17,131 nt of DNA, taken from an uncultured Sutterella sp. (GTDB taxonomy: Bacteria; Pseudomonadota; Gammaproteobacteria; Burkholderiales; Burkholderiaceae_F). The DNA lies in contig CAJLGW010000040.1 in the NCBI GenBank assembly GCA_905206345.1, forward strand, positions 1 through 17,131, in the 5' to 3' direction. Position 1 is the stretch's first letter, and each line of letters opens with the position of its first letter. A program made the position numbers and the translations under genes. Positions 1-7,107 of the stretch are shown piece after piece. The notes beneath the pieces were generated by a model. It saw only the letters and a program-made list of their open reading frames with translations, ran no database searches and had not been told where the DNA came from.

Positions 1-27
1 TCAAGGTGAGTCTAATTTTGTGTTGTT

Positions 28-45
28 TTCACGCTAAAGTGTGAA
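28..45. other. Small hairpin downstream of the pseudouridine synthase gene
   Basis: A 7-bp stem (TTCACGC pairing with GTGTGAA, one G-T pair) closes a TAAA loop. It lies about 50 bases beyond the stop codon of the leftward pseudouridine synthase gene. No T-run follows on either strand, so it is not a convincing intrinsic terminator. Nothing else was recognised in bases 1-97. Confidence 0.25.
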
Positions 46-97
46 GAGCCATCGTATTTGACTGAACAACTTTTTTAATTTGTAAAGAGTCTATTGA

Positions 98-1606
98 TTA
101 GAAAGGCGTTTTTGCCACAACAGTGACAACTTCTTGAGTACGCGGGTGCGTAAACGTTAAGGATTGAGCGTGCAGGTAAAGACGGTCGGTCGGATGACCA
201 TAGAGTTCATCGCCGACAATGGGAGAATTTAGACCACGATGGTGTGCAGCATGAAGGCGCAACTGATGGGTACGTCCTGTTTTGGGGTAAAAGGCCACGC
301 AGGTGTATTGGCCTTGTTGCTCTAAAACTTCATATTGAGTGGAGGCGTACTTGCCGTAGGCGCGACTCACCATTTGGCGAGGACGCTCAAGAGGATTTAA
401 GCAAAGCGGTAAATTGATTTCACCGAAATCGTCAGCAGGTCGCTTTTCCAAAAGTGCCACGTAGCGCTTTTGAATATGACCGTGAGCAAAGGCGTATTGA
501 AGTTGCTGATGAGCCAGCTTTGTTTTTGCAAAAAGAAGAACGCCCGAGGTCGCCATGTCCAAACGGTGCAAAAGCATGGGGCCGGTGGCATTGGGGTAGA
601 GACTTAAAACGGTGTCGTAGACATTGCGAACGGCGTGTTTGCCCGGAACCGATAAGAGACCTGCGGGTTTATTGACCGCCACTAAATCATCATCCTCATA
701 AATGATTTCCGGTTGCCAATGGGCAAAATGGTCAATCGCTAAGCGGTTTGCTTCAAGCGTTAACCCCTTTAATTGAAAGTCTAGGAGCGGTGCATGACGC
801 TCTTTGGAAAAACTGTAAAAGACGCCTTCTTGACGAGCATCGTGGGAGGGGAGCGTTCCCCACCAAAAGGAGCCAAAGGCAATGAGTTTTTCGTTTTTCT
901 CACTGGCTGTTTTCAAAAGGGCCGGCAGGCTTGAACGCAACAAAGCTTTAAGCCACTCTTCTTTTTCTAAGTAACCTTCAAGCAAATGAAATAGAGAGAC
1001 TTTTTCTTGGCAAGCGTTTGTGAGCTCAATGGTGCTTAAGCGTTGACGCCAATCAGCCATGAGGGCATTTTGCGTTTCCGTTTGAATGCGAGCATGCATT
1101 CGCTCTTCTTCGTAAATGGCGTTCGTTAAGAGCCCTTTTAAGCGATCCAATTCACGAGAGTCTTTTTGACTTTCGCTAGCGAGCGCTGCCAAGTCGGCAT
1201 TAGGCGACATTCTTGCTAAACGTCGCTTGGATTTACGATCACGAGCAGCAGTGCGGAAGGCAACAAAGGCTTCTTCGGCCTTGGAGCGTCGATCAAGTGC
1301 CGCTTCAAGATAATCCGTTTTTAACGTTGGAAAATGAGCCGGAGGCAACTGTTGCCAAAAACTTTTAACGAAGAAAGTGTCTTCCGAGTCAAACTGATCG
1401 CAACCGGCATAAAAGCCATAATCGCCATTTTCATTTTGAATAACTAAAACGGCAATGAGTCGACCAGGTTGCCCCTGAGCATTGTTTTCTAAATGCGTGC
1501 GAACACAAAGGGCCGCTTTCTCTACCCAGGGATGCGGCTCGTAGTGATAGGGGAACGTGAGCGCCGTGGGCGCGTTCCCGTCGCGAACAAATAGATTATG
1601 AAACAT
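98..1606 (-). CDS. RluA-family RNA pseudouridine synthase with long N-terminal extension
   Basis: This 502-aa protein should isomerise uridine to pseudouridine in ribosomal or transfer RNA in the cytoplasm. The catalytic domain is the C-terminal 200 residues. It has the family signature HRLD (residues 347-350, Asp350 the expected catalytic aspartate) followed by MATSGVLLFAKT, then KTGRTHQLR at about 442-450 and VGDELYG near 465. The synthase domain begins near residue 300 with IIYEDDDLVAVNKPAG. The first 300 residues are an extension rich in charged helices (about 100-210, probably coiled coil). Extended RluA-like proteins of 500-560 aa are known in proteobacteria, and their RNA target is usually not assigned. 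There is no S4 domain. The start at 1606 is the only good Met before the conserved region, but its Shine-Dalgarno is weak. It is convergent with nothing visible at the left edge and sits 51 bp from the next gene, which is on the same strand. Confidence 0.9.
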   Translation of the reverse strand: MFHNLFVRDGNAPTALTFPYHYEPHPWVEKAALCVRTHLENNAQGQPGRLIAVLVIQNENGDYGFYAGCDQFDSEDTFFVKSFWQQLPPAHFPTLKTDYLEAALDRRSKAEEAFVAFRTAARDRKSKRRLARMSPNADLAALASESQKDSRELDRLKGLLTNAIYEEERMHARIQTETQNALMADWRQRLSTIELTNACQEKVSLFHLLEGYLEKEEWLKALLRSSLPALLKTASEKNEKLIAFGSFWWGTLPSHDARQEGVFYSFSKERHAPLLDFQLKGLTLEANRLAIDHFAHWQPEIIYEDDDLVAVNKPAGLLSVPGKHAVRNVYDTVLSLYPNATGPMLLHRLDMATSGVLLFAKTKLAHQQLQYAFAHGHIQKRYVALLEKRPADDFGEINLPLCLNPLERPRQMVSRAYGKYASTQYEVLEQQGQYTCVAFYPKTGRTHQLRLHAAHHRGLNSPIVGDELYGHPTDRLYLHAQSLTFTHPRTQEVVTVVAKTPF

Positions 1607-1657
1607 TTACTTAAAAGGCTGAATGGTCAGTCAGTGGCGTATTGTAACAAACCCGAC

Positions 1658-2869
1658 CTATATATCGAAAATCGAGTGTGCGACGACGCCCGAACGGATA
1701 TAGTGAGGTTCGTTTGTTAAACAAATGACGCTTCCGGGCCCCATGACAACGTTTCCTCTGTTAATGGAATTGAAAGCCCTTATCAAAGAGGGCTCAGGAG
1801 TCTCTGCGGTGCTGATAGCGACGGGATTGTAAACATTACCATTTTTAATCACAAGATCAATTTCTTTGAAATTTGAATCACGATAGAAGTAGAAATCTGC
1901 GCGTTTGCCGTTGTGAACCCAACTTTTTCTCAATTCCATAATGACAAAATTTTGAAATAGACGTTCCTTCTGATGTGACTCTTGAAGCGTTTGAGGTGAG
2001 GCTATTCCACATAACCAAGAAGCCAACCCTGTGTCACTAAAGTAAATCTTTGGCTTTTTAATCAGGACTTTGCCGATGCTTTCAGAAAACGCTGGGAGCA
2101 AGTAAACGACGCCAGCAACTTCGGCAATAGAGAGCCATTCGCGTGCTGTTTGTGTTGCGATGCTAGCTTCAGCAGCAATTTTGCCAATCTGAAGCTCTTG
2201 ACCGATACGGTTGGCCAGAATTTCTAAGAAGCGTTGGAACTCATTAATTTTGCTCACGCCCGCGTGTTGAACGTCGTGCTCAATATAGGTACGTAGCAGG
2301 AGATTAAAGAACTCATAACGTTCGCTCTCACTCATACCAATGACATTAGGGTACGCACCTTGCCAAATCAAAGACCAAATATCACCAAGCTCTTTTCGAT
2401 CCAAAATGGAATTGGGCAAAGAGCCATTGGGTAAATACGGCTTTTGTTCAAATGCTTTTCCTTGCCGCTCATAGAGACTAAGGGGGAGCAGTTCAAATAT
2501 TGCCATGCGCCCAGCTAAGGATTCTGTGAGATTTTTAATCGTGTCAAGGCGTTGAGAACTGGTTAACCAAACCTGTCCTGTCTCTTCGTTTTGATCGACA
2601 AGAGATTTAATTTGGCGACACAAATCCGGACAGCGTTGAATTTCTTCGATCGTCATCGGGGCTGGGTAGTGTTGGAAATAATTGTCTCGACGGGTCTGAG
2701 CAAGTGTTAGAACTTTCCAATCATTCAAAGAGACCATCTTTCGATTATTGGAAAGATGCCTCAAAAGAGAGCTTTTGCCGATTTCTCTCATACCTTGAAC
2801 CAAAATAACTTTAAAGTGTTGTGAGGCTTTTAAAAGTGAGTGTTCTAAAGTTCTTGGGATGTAGTTCAT
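1658..2869 (-). CDS. AAA ATPase with DUF4143 C-terminal domain
   Basis: This 403-aa protein belongs to the widespread AAA_14/DUF4143 family, found across bacteria and archaea and often encoded in accessory regions. Walker A is G-M-R-E-I-G-K-S (residues 26-33). The Walker B-like segment is MTIEEIQ (73-79), where the family usually has IDEIQ, so Glu replaces the first acidic Asp. A sensor segment LTSSQ follows, then SLAGRMAIFELLPLSL, which is typical of the family. The C-terminal part carries PKIYFSDTGLASWLCG and a FYRDSNFKEIDLVI stretch that resembles the nuclease-like fold reported for DUF4143 proteins. Its function is not established. It is divergent from rloA, with a 160-bp AT-rich intergenic region between them. 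No clear Shine-Dalgarno precedes the start. Composition is AT-rich like rloAB and unlike fhs, which suggests acquisition. It could be a defence or toxin-like accessory ATPase, but nothing here proves that. Confidence 0.85.
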   Translation of the reverse strand: MNYIPRTLEHSLLKASQHFKVILVQGMREIGKSSLLRHLSNNRKMVSLNDWKVLTLAQTRRDNYFQHYPAPMTIEEIQRCPDLCRQIKSLVDQNEETGQVWLTSSQRLDTIKNLTESLAGRMAIFELLPLSLYERQGKAFEQKPYLPNGSLPNSILDRKELGDIWSLIWQGAYPNVIGMSESERYEFFNLLLRTYIEHDVQHAGVSKINEFQRFLEILANRIGQELQIGKIAAEASIATQTAREWLSIAEVAGVVYLLPAFSESIGKVLIKKPKIYFSDTGLASWLCGIASPQTLQESHQKERLFQNFVIMELRKSWVHNGKRADFYFYRDSNFKEIDLVIKNGNVYNPVAISTAETPEPSLIRAFNSINRGNVVMGPGSVICLTNEPHYIRSGVVAHSIFDI

Positions 2870-2882
2870 GATTTGGATTGAA

Positions 2883-2926
2883 ACTTTATTAATTTTATAA
2901 AGTCTACTTCATTAAATTCATAAAGT
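2883..2926. promoter_or_regulatory. Repeated ATAAAGT half-sites between the ATPase gene and rloA
   Basis: ACTTTAT at 2883-2889 and ATAAAGT at 2897-2903 form a perfect 7-bp inverted repeat with a 7-bp spacer. A third ATAAAGT copy lies at 2920-2926. The set is just upstream of the leftward ATPase start at 2869, where an autoregulatory operator would be expected. The region is very AT-rich, so chance is a real alternative. Confidence 0.3.
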
Positions 2927-2996
2927 GGTACATGAGTACATATTTGTAAGTTTGTGGATGAATTTCTCGAAAATGGGTCTTTTAATGATAAAATTT

Positions 2997-3019
2997 ATTT
3001 TGCAGAATTTCTGCAAAAT
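2997..3019. promoter_or_regulatory. Perfect 23-nt palindrome abutting the rloA ribosome binding site
   Basis: Arms ATTTTGCAGAA (2997-3007) and TTCTGCAAAAT (3009-3019) are exact reverse complements around a single central T. The Shine-Dalgarno GGAG (3020-3023) begins at the next base, and the rloA ATG is at 3030. A -10-like TAAAAT lies at 2989-2994, so the palindrome would sit at or just after the transcription start. It could be a dimeric repressor operator, or an RNA hairpin that controls access to the Shine-Dalgarno. Confidence 0.6.
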
Positions 3020-3029
3020 GGAGAAATAA

Positions 3030-4364
3030 ATGTTACTTAATTTCAGTCTGTCAAACTACAAGTCTTTCAAGGATGAAGTAGTTTTTTCGATGGAACCAGC
3101 CCCTAAACAAAAAGGACTGGATTACAGCATCTTGCAAAAAAAGATCGGAAAGAAGACTTATAAGGCTTTAAGTTCTGCTGTGATTTATGGCCCCAATGCC
3201 TCTGGTAAAACCAATCTTATTGGGGCGGTAGAGGTTCTTCAGGCAATCATGTTGAGAGGGAATATTCTGAATTCTTCTCAAACAGGTTCGCCTAATGTTG
3301 CGGCTTCGAGCCTGGATTTGATTCCTAATAGTGGATTAAAGCAAGCTGAACCGGTGTCTTTCGGAATAACTTTCATTAAGGACAACTGGTTAATTAACTA
3401 TCAACTATCGATGGACTTGGGAAAGTTTCTTGAGGTTGATTACCAAAGAAAGGTTTTATTCGAACAGTTGTCTGTGAATGGGGAAACGTTATTTACTCGT
3501 GAAGAAGGCTCTTTAAAGTTTGAGAATCTTTCTGTGCTGAAAGAATTCTGGTGTGTTGATTTTTCCGATTCTCAAAGACTTGAAATGATGAAATCGTTGG
3601 CACAGACGGGATTGAATCAAGTCGAACTTTTCCTAATGAACGGGTTTAAGGCCATTTTTTGTCCTAAATTTGTTGAAAAGATTGTTCAGTGGTTTAAAGA
3701 GCAGTTAGTGGTTATATGCAGAGCAGATGCTCTTCGACTGATTAAGCCTTTTGGTCAAGAAATTACGAACGGTTTAATGATTGAAAAGCATTTAAGCGAA
3801 GCGGCAAAAAGCTTTGGTATTCATTCCAATGTGTTGGGTTATATCAAAAACGATAATACCAAAGAGCCGTTGCTGTGCTCTGTTATTGCCAATGGCCCAT
3901 CCGAAAGTGTTTGTATTCCTGCTGAAGTGTATGAATCCTACGGCACCGTTCGTTTCGTCAATCTGTTCCCATTATTGATTAGTGCGATGGCAACAGGTGG
4001 AACATTGTTAATTGACGAATTCGATGCTTCAATCCATCCAATGGCATTGATGAATATCGTTAATATTTTCCATAATGATGAAATTAATGTAAATCACGCA
4101 CAACTCATATTTAATACGCATAACCCCATCTTTTTGAGTCCGACACTTTATCGACGAGATGAAATTAAATTTGTTGAACGCGATGAAGAAACACATTTCA
4201 GCCAACACTATTCGTTGTCGGATTTTGGTACTTCGGGAAGCAAGGGAGTTCGCAAAACTGGAGATTATTTGAGGAATTACTTTATTGATAGTTATGGCGC
4301 TATCAGCGAAGTTGATTTCTCAAACTTGTTCTCCAACATTCCGAAAATTAAAGAGGAAGGCTAG
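3030..4364 (+). CDS. rloA: RloA/AbiLi-like AAA ATPase (AAA_15/AAA_21)
   Basis: This 444-aa ABC/SMC-like ATPase is of the kind paired with RloB in the AbiL abortive-infection system and found inside restriction loci. The N-terminus has the family opening LxNFxLSNYKSFKDEVVFSM. Walker A is GPNASGKT (54-61). Near residues 324-337, GTLLIDEFDASIHP supplies Walker B and a D-loop, and the switch segment FNTHNPIFLSP follows near 361-371. A typical ABC signature is not obvious, as is common in this group. Only 5 bp separates its stop from the rloB start, so the two are probably translationally coupled. A palindrome covers the region just before its GGAG ribosome binding site, suggesting control of its own expression. 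The gene is clearly AT-rich compared with fhs. By analogy the ATPase would sense infection and license the partner effector. That role is inferred. Confidence 0.85.
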   Translation: MLLNFSLSNYKSFKDEVVFSMEPAPKQKGLDYSILQKKIGKKTYKALSSAVIYGPNASGKTNLIGAVEVLQAIMLRGNILNSSQTGSPNVAASSLDLIPNSGLKQAEPVSFGITFIKDNWLINYQLSMDLGKFLEVDYQRKVLFEQLSVNGETLFTREEGSLKFENLSVLKEFWCVDFSDSQRLEMMKSLAQTGLNQVELFLMNGFKAIFCPKFVEKIVQWFKEQLVVICRADALRLIKPFGQEITNGLMIEKHLSEAAKSFGIHSNVLGYIKNDNTKEPLLCSVIANGPSESVCIPAEVYESYGTVRFVNLFPLLISAMATGGTLLIDEFDASIHPMALMNIVNIFHNDEINVNHAQLIFNTHNPIFLSPTLYRRDEIKFVERDEETHFSQHYSLSDFGTSGSKGVRKTGDYLRNYFIDSYGAISEVDFSNLFSNIPKIKEEG

Positions 4365-4369
4365 GATCT

Positions 4370-5029
4370 ATGGCGAATCGAAAGCAGAATTTCAGAATTT
4401 ACTTTTCGGTTGAGGGAGAAACGGAAAAATGGTATTTGAATTGGTTGCAACAGCAAATTAATGCTAGTGATGCTTCTAAGCTGAGTGTTAAGTTTGATGT
4501 TAAGGTTGAAAAAGATCCTGTTAAACGTATTAAACAAACGGCGTTTTTTGAGGAAGCAACCTTCATTCACTTTTTTGATATTGAAAGTCAAGAAGCAGCT
4601 CACGTTCAGCAAGTTCAGACGACTTTGGATCGGTTGAAACTGGCCAAAGAATATAAGCCAGTGACATACAAGTTGGCCTATAGCAATTTTGCGTTTGAGT
4701 TGTGGATTTTATTGCATAAGTGTGCTTTTACCAAGTCCTTAACGCATAGAAGTCAATATCTTCAACCGATAAATAAGACTTTTGGTGAAAATTTCGAAAA
4801 TCTGCATCAATGTAAGCATCAAGATAATTTTGCTCGAATATTAAGCAAGTTAACTTTGAGTGATGTCGTGACTGCAATTAAAAATGCAAAAACGATCGAA
4901 GATCAAAATGCCTTGCAATATAAGGCAGTAAGGTACAAGGGGTGTAGTTATTACAAAGAGAATCCTTCTCTTTCTGTGGGGCGCATCATTGAGGAAATTC
5001 TTCAAAAATGCGGTTTGGTAGGTAAGTAA
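4370..5029 (+). CDS. rloB: RloB/AbiLii-like protein (TOPRIM-like putative effector)
   Basis: This 219-aa protein has the RloB pattern. The N-terminal strand runs into SVEGETEKWYL (residues 13-23), with the acidic Glu15/Glu17-Thr18-Glu19 cluster. FFDIES (68-73) follows and contains the second acidic motif. Next is SNFAFELWILLH (105-116), matching the SNPxFELWLLLH block typical of this family. The order of acidic residues is compatible with a TOPRIM-like nuclease fold, as proposed for related ATPase partners such as OLD and PARIS. The start codon follows a purine-rich GAGGAAGG inside the end of rloA. Only one stop and a terminator that serves the opposite gene lie downstream, so the operon appears to be just rloA-rloB. 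Length is normal for the family. Nuclease activity and target are inferred. Confidence 0.82.
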   Translation: MANRKQNFRIYFSVEGETEKWYLNWLQQQINASDASKLSVKFDVKVEKDPVKRIKQTAFFEEATFIHFFDIESQEAAHVQQVQTTLDRLKLAKEYKPVTYKLAYSNFAFELWILLHKCAFTKSLTHRSQYLQPINKTFGENFENLHQCKHQDNFARILSKLTLSDVVTAIKNAKTIEDQNALQYKAVRYKGCSYYKENPSLSVGRIIEEILQKCGLVGK

Positions 5030-5030
5030 T

Positions 5031-5063
5031 AAAAAGGGGAGTTCTGAAAAAAACTCCCCTTAA
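5031..5063 (-). terminator. Intrinsic terminator of fhs, shared with the end of rloB
   Basis: A perfect 10-bp stem (AAGGGGAGTT at 5034-5043 with AACTCCCCTT at 5052-5061) lies between the convergent ends of rloB and fhs. Read leftward, the stem is followed by TTTTTATT, a good T-run, so it should stop fhs transcripts. Read rightward, the tail is only TTAATA, so it is a weaker stop for rloAB. Confidence 0.85.
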
Positions 5064-5085
5064 TACATCTAATTGAGGTTATCGA

Positions 5086-6732
5086 TTAAGACAAACCAAC
5101 AATCTTGCCGTTGACCACATCAATATGCAAAGCTGCCGGTTGGCGCGGAAGGCCAGGCATACGCATGATGGCACCCGTGGTCGCCACAACGAAACCAGCG
5201 CCGGCGTTCAAAATCAAGCGTTGAACCGGCAACGTAAAGCCCTTCGGAGCACCCAACCAAGTCGGTTCGTGAGACAAGGAGTAGGGGGTCTTGGCAACGC
5301 AGACCGGTAACTTGTCAAAGCCCAATTCTTGAATTTGCTTCAAGTCTTTCTTAGCAGCAGCCGACAGTTCAATGCCTTGACCGCCGTAGACGTTAACCGT
5401 CAACTTTTCAAGCTTCGTGACGATATCGTCGTCGGCTTCGTAGCTGTAGTTTAAGGGCTTCACATCGCCTTCGGCAGCAGCCATCACGGCACGAGCTAAT
5501 TCCACGGCACCCTTACCACCTTCGGCAAAACCGTCACAGATCGCAAAGCGCACACCCATTTCTTCGCAGTGCTTAGCAATGATGTCGATTTCTTCAGCAG
5601 TGTCGCTAGCGAAGTGGTTCAAACTCACCACGATGTTGGGACCGAAGTGCTTCAAGTTTTCGATGTGAGCATCAAGGTTGCAAAGACCAGCCTTCAAAGC
5701 GTCAACATTGGGCTTGCCAATTTCCGGCAACGGCACATTACCGTGCCACTTCAAGGCCTTGGTAGAGGTCACCAACACGATGGCAGAGGGCGTGAGACCC
5801 GCCATACGGCACTTGATGTTCATGAATTTTTCAGCACCCAAGTCGCTACCAAAACCGGCTTCAGTAATGGCCCAGTCACCCAACGTAAGAGCGGCCTTCG
5901 TGGCCATCACGGAGTTGCAACCGTGGGCGATGTTGGCAAAGGGGCCACCGTGCACGAAAGCCAAGTTGCCTTCAAGCGTTTGCACGAGGTTGGGCTTCAT
6001 GGCTTCTAACAAAAGAGCCATCAAAGAGCCCGTAGCCCCCAATTCTTTACAGGTGTAGGCGGAACCGTCACGCTTAATGCCAACCACCAAGCGATCCAAA
6101 CGAGCACGCAAGTCGTCCAAATCCGTAGCCAAGCAAAGCACGGCCATGAGTTCGCTAGCCACCGTAATATCAAAACCCGTTTCAGTGGGAATGCCGTTAG
6201 CCGGGCCACCCAAGCCACTTATCATGTTACGAAGCATACGGTCATTAACGTCAACAACACGACGCCAAATCACGGTCTTCAAATCGACTTGACCCCAGTG
6301 ACGGGCGTTATCGATCATGGCAGCCAAAAGGTTATTGGCTGCGGTGATGGCGTGGAAGTCACCCGTGAAGTGCAAGTTAATGGCTTCCATCGGCAAGACT
6401 TGAGAGTAACCGCCGCCGGCAGCACCACCCTTCATACCAAAGCACGGGCCCAAGGAAGGTTCACGCAAAGCCACAACGGCCTTTTCACCGAGCTGCTTCA
6501 AACCTTGCGTCAAAGCAATTGACGTCGTGGTCTTGCCGGAGCCGGCAGGCATACCGGAGGTGGCCGTCACAAGGACGAGCTTGCCGTGGGGTTTACGAGC
6601 AGCGTCAAGTTGCACCTTCGCCTTATCGCGACCATAGGGCTCGAATTCTGCATCGGTCAGACCGGCAGAGTGAGCGAGATCGTCGATACGAATCAATTGC
6701 GCTTCTTGTGCGATTTCGATATCGGATTTCAT
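5086..6732 (-). CDS. fhs: Formate-tetrahydrofolate ligase
   Basis: This 548-aa enzyme makes 10-formyl-tetrahydrofolate from formate, tetrahydrofolate and ATP in the cytoplasm. It feeds purine and initiator-tRNA formylation, or runs in reverse to release formate and ATP. The start is taken at 6732 (MKSDIEIAQ), because a GGAG lies about 9 bases upstream. A longer frame opening at 6768 lacks such a site and adds a non-conserved leader. The P-loop is MPAGSGKTTT (61-70). The family signatures are both present: GGAAGGGYSQVLPMEAINLHFTGD and EKFMNIKCRMAGL. Length matches the usual 550-560 aa. Codon use is GC-richer than in the rlo genes. The gene ends at a strong hairpin terminator and is divergent from the amidohydrolase gene across 375 bp. 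Confidence 0.97.
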   Translation of the reverse strand: MKSDIEIAQEAQLIRIDDLAHSAGLTDAEFEPYGRDKAKVQLDAARKPHGKLVLVTATSGMPAGSGKTTTSIALTQGLKQLGEKAVVALREPSLGPCFGMKGGAAGGGYSQVLPMEAINLHFTGDFHAITAANNLLAAMIDNARHWGQVDLKTVIWRRVVDVNDRMLRNMISGLGGPANGIPTETGFDITVASELMAVLCLATDLDDLRARLDRLVVGIKRDGSAYTCKELGATGSLMALLLEAMKPNLVQTLEGNLAFVHGGPFANIAHGCNSVMATKAALTLGDWAITEAGFGSDLGAEKFMNIKCRMAGLTPSAIVLVTSTKALKWHGNVPLPEIGKPNVDALKAGLCNLDAHIENLKHFGPNIVVSLNHFASDTAEEIDIIAKHCEEMGVRFAICDGFAEGGKGAVELARAVMAAAEGDVKPLNYSYEADDDIVTKLEKLTVNVYGGQGIELSAAAKKDLKQIQELGFDKLPVCVAKTPYSLSHEPTWLGAPKGFTLPVQRLILNAGAGFVVATTGAIMRMPGLPRQPAALHIDVVNGKIVGLS

Positions 6733-7107
6733 AGTAAAAATCTCCAAATAATTAAAAGACAAAAACAAAAATTTTCGGACCTCAACACCGCTTACGGCAT
6801 TAAAAATAATGCCGAAACGTTGTACCTCGATTGAATCTGCGGGAGGTGAGTGTGTTGGTTTTCCTGATGAGGCAAGTATGCCAAAAAATCAAGGCAATAG
6901 GGCAAATTTTTGGTTGTCTTTTTAAACGAAAAATGAATGAAGCTTTACTAGCGATGGAGTCTGTTACATATTTTTGAGATGAATGGGTATTTTTCCTGTG
7001 ATTTACGGCGCGTTGGGAGAATTATCTTGGGTGAAAGATTAAAATTAATATGTTGACCGCTCAAGAATAAGCGGACTCTTTTCTGAAGTTCTCAAGGAGA
7101 AATAAGC
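6733..7107. other. Divergent intergenic region between fhs and the amidohydrolase gene
   Basis: This 375-bp region holds both promoters and no recognisable gene. It includes a perfect hairpin at 6795-6814, a short CCGCT/AGCGG inverted repeat near 7055-7072, and an AAGGAG ribosome binding site at 7094-7099 for the rightward gene. TAATAT near 7045 could be part of a -10 element, but no good -35 is visible. I do not recognise a known riboswitch. Confidence 0.5.
6795..6814 (-). promoter_or_regulatory. Perfect stem-loop in the fhs leader
   Basis: CGGCATTA (6795-6802) and TAATGCCG (6807-6814) form an 8-bp stem with a 4-base loop, 62 bases upstream of the fhs start. There is no T-run, so it is not a typical attenuator. 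It could be an operator or part of a structured leader. No known riboswitch class was recognised. Confidence 0.4.

Noticed and set aside
5569..6058. Plus-strand open frames opposite fhs
   Set aside because: They are antisense shadows of a GC-richer, strongly conserved gene, and their peptides are low-complexity and unrecognised.
6733..6768. Longer fhs start at 6768
   Set aside because: It adds a 12-residue non-conserved leader. The ATG at 6732 has a proper GGAG and begins where family members begin.
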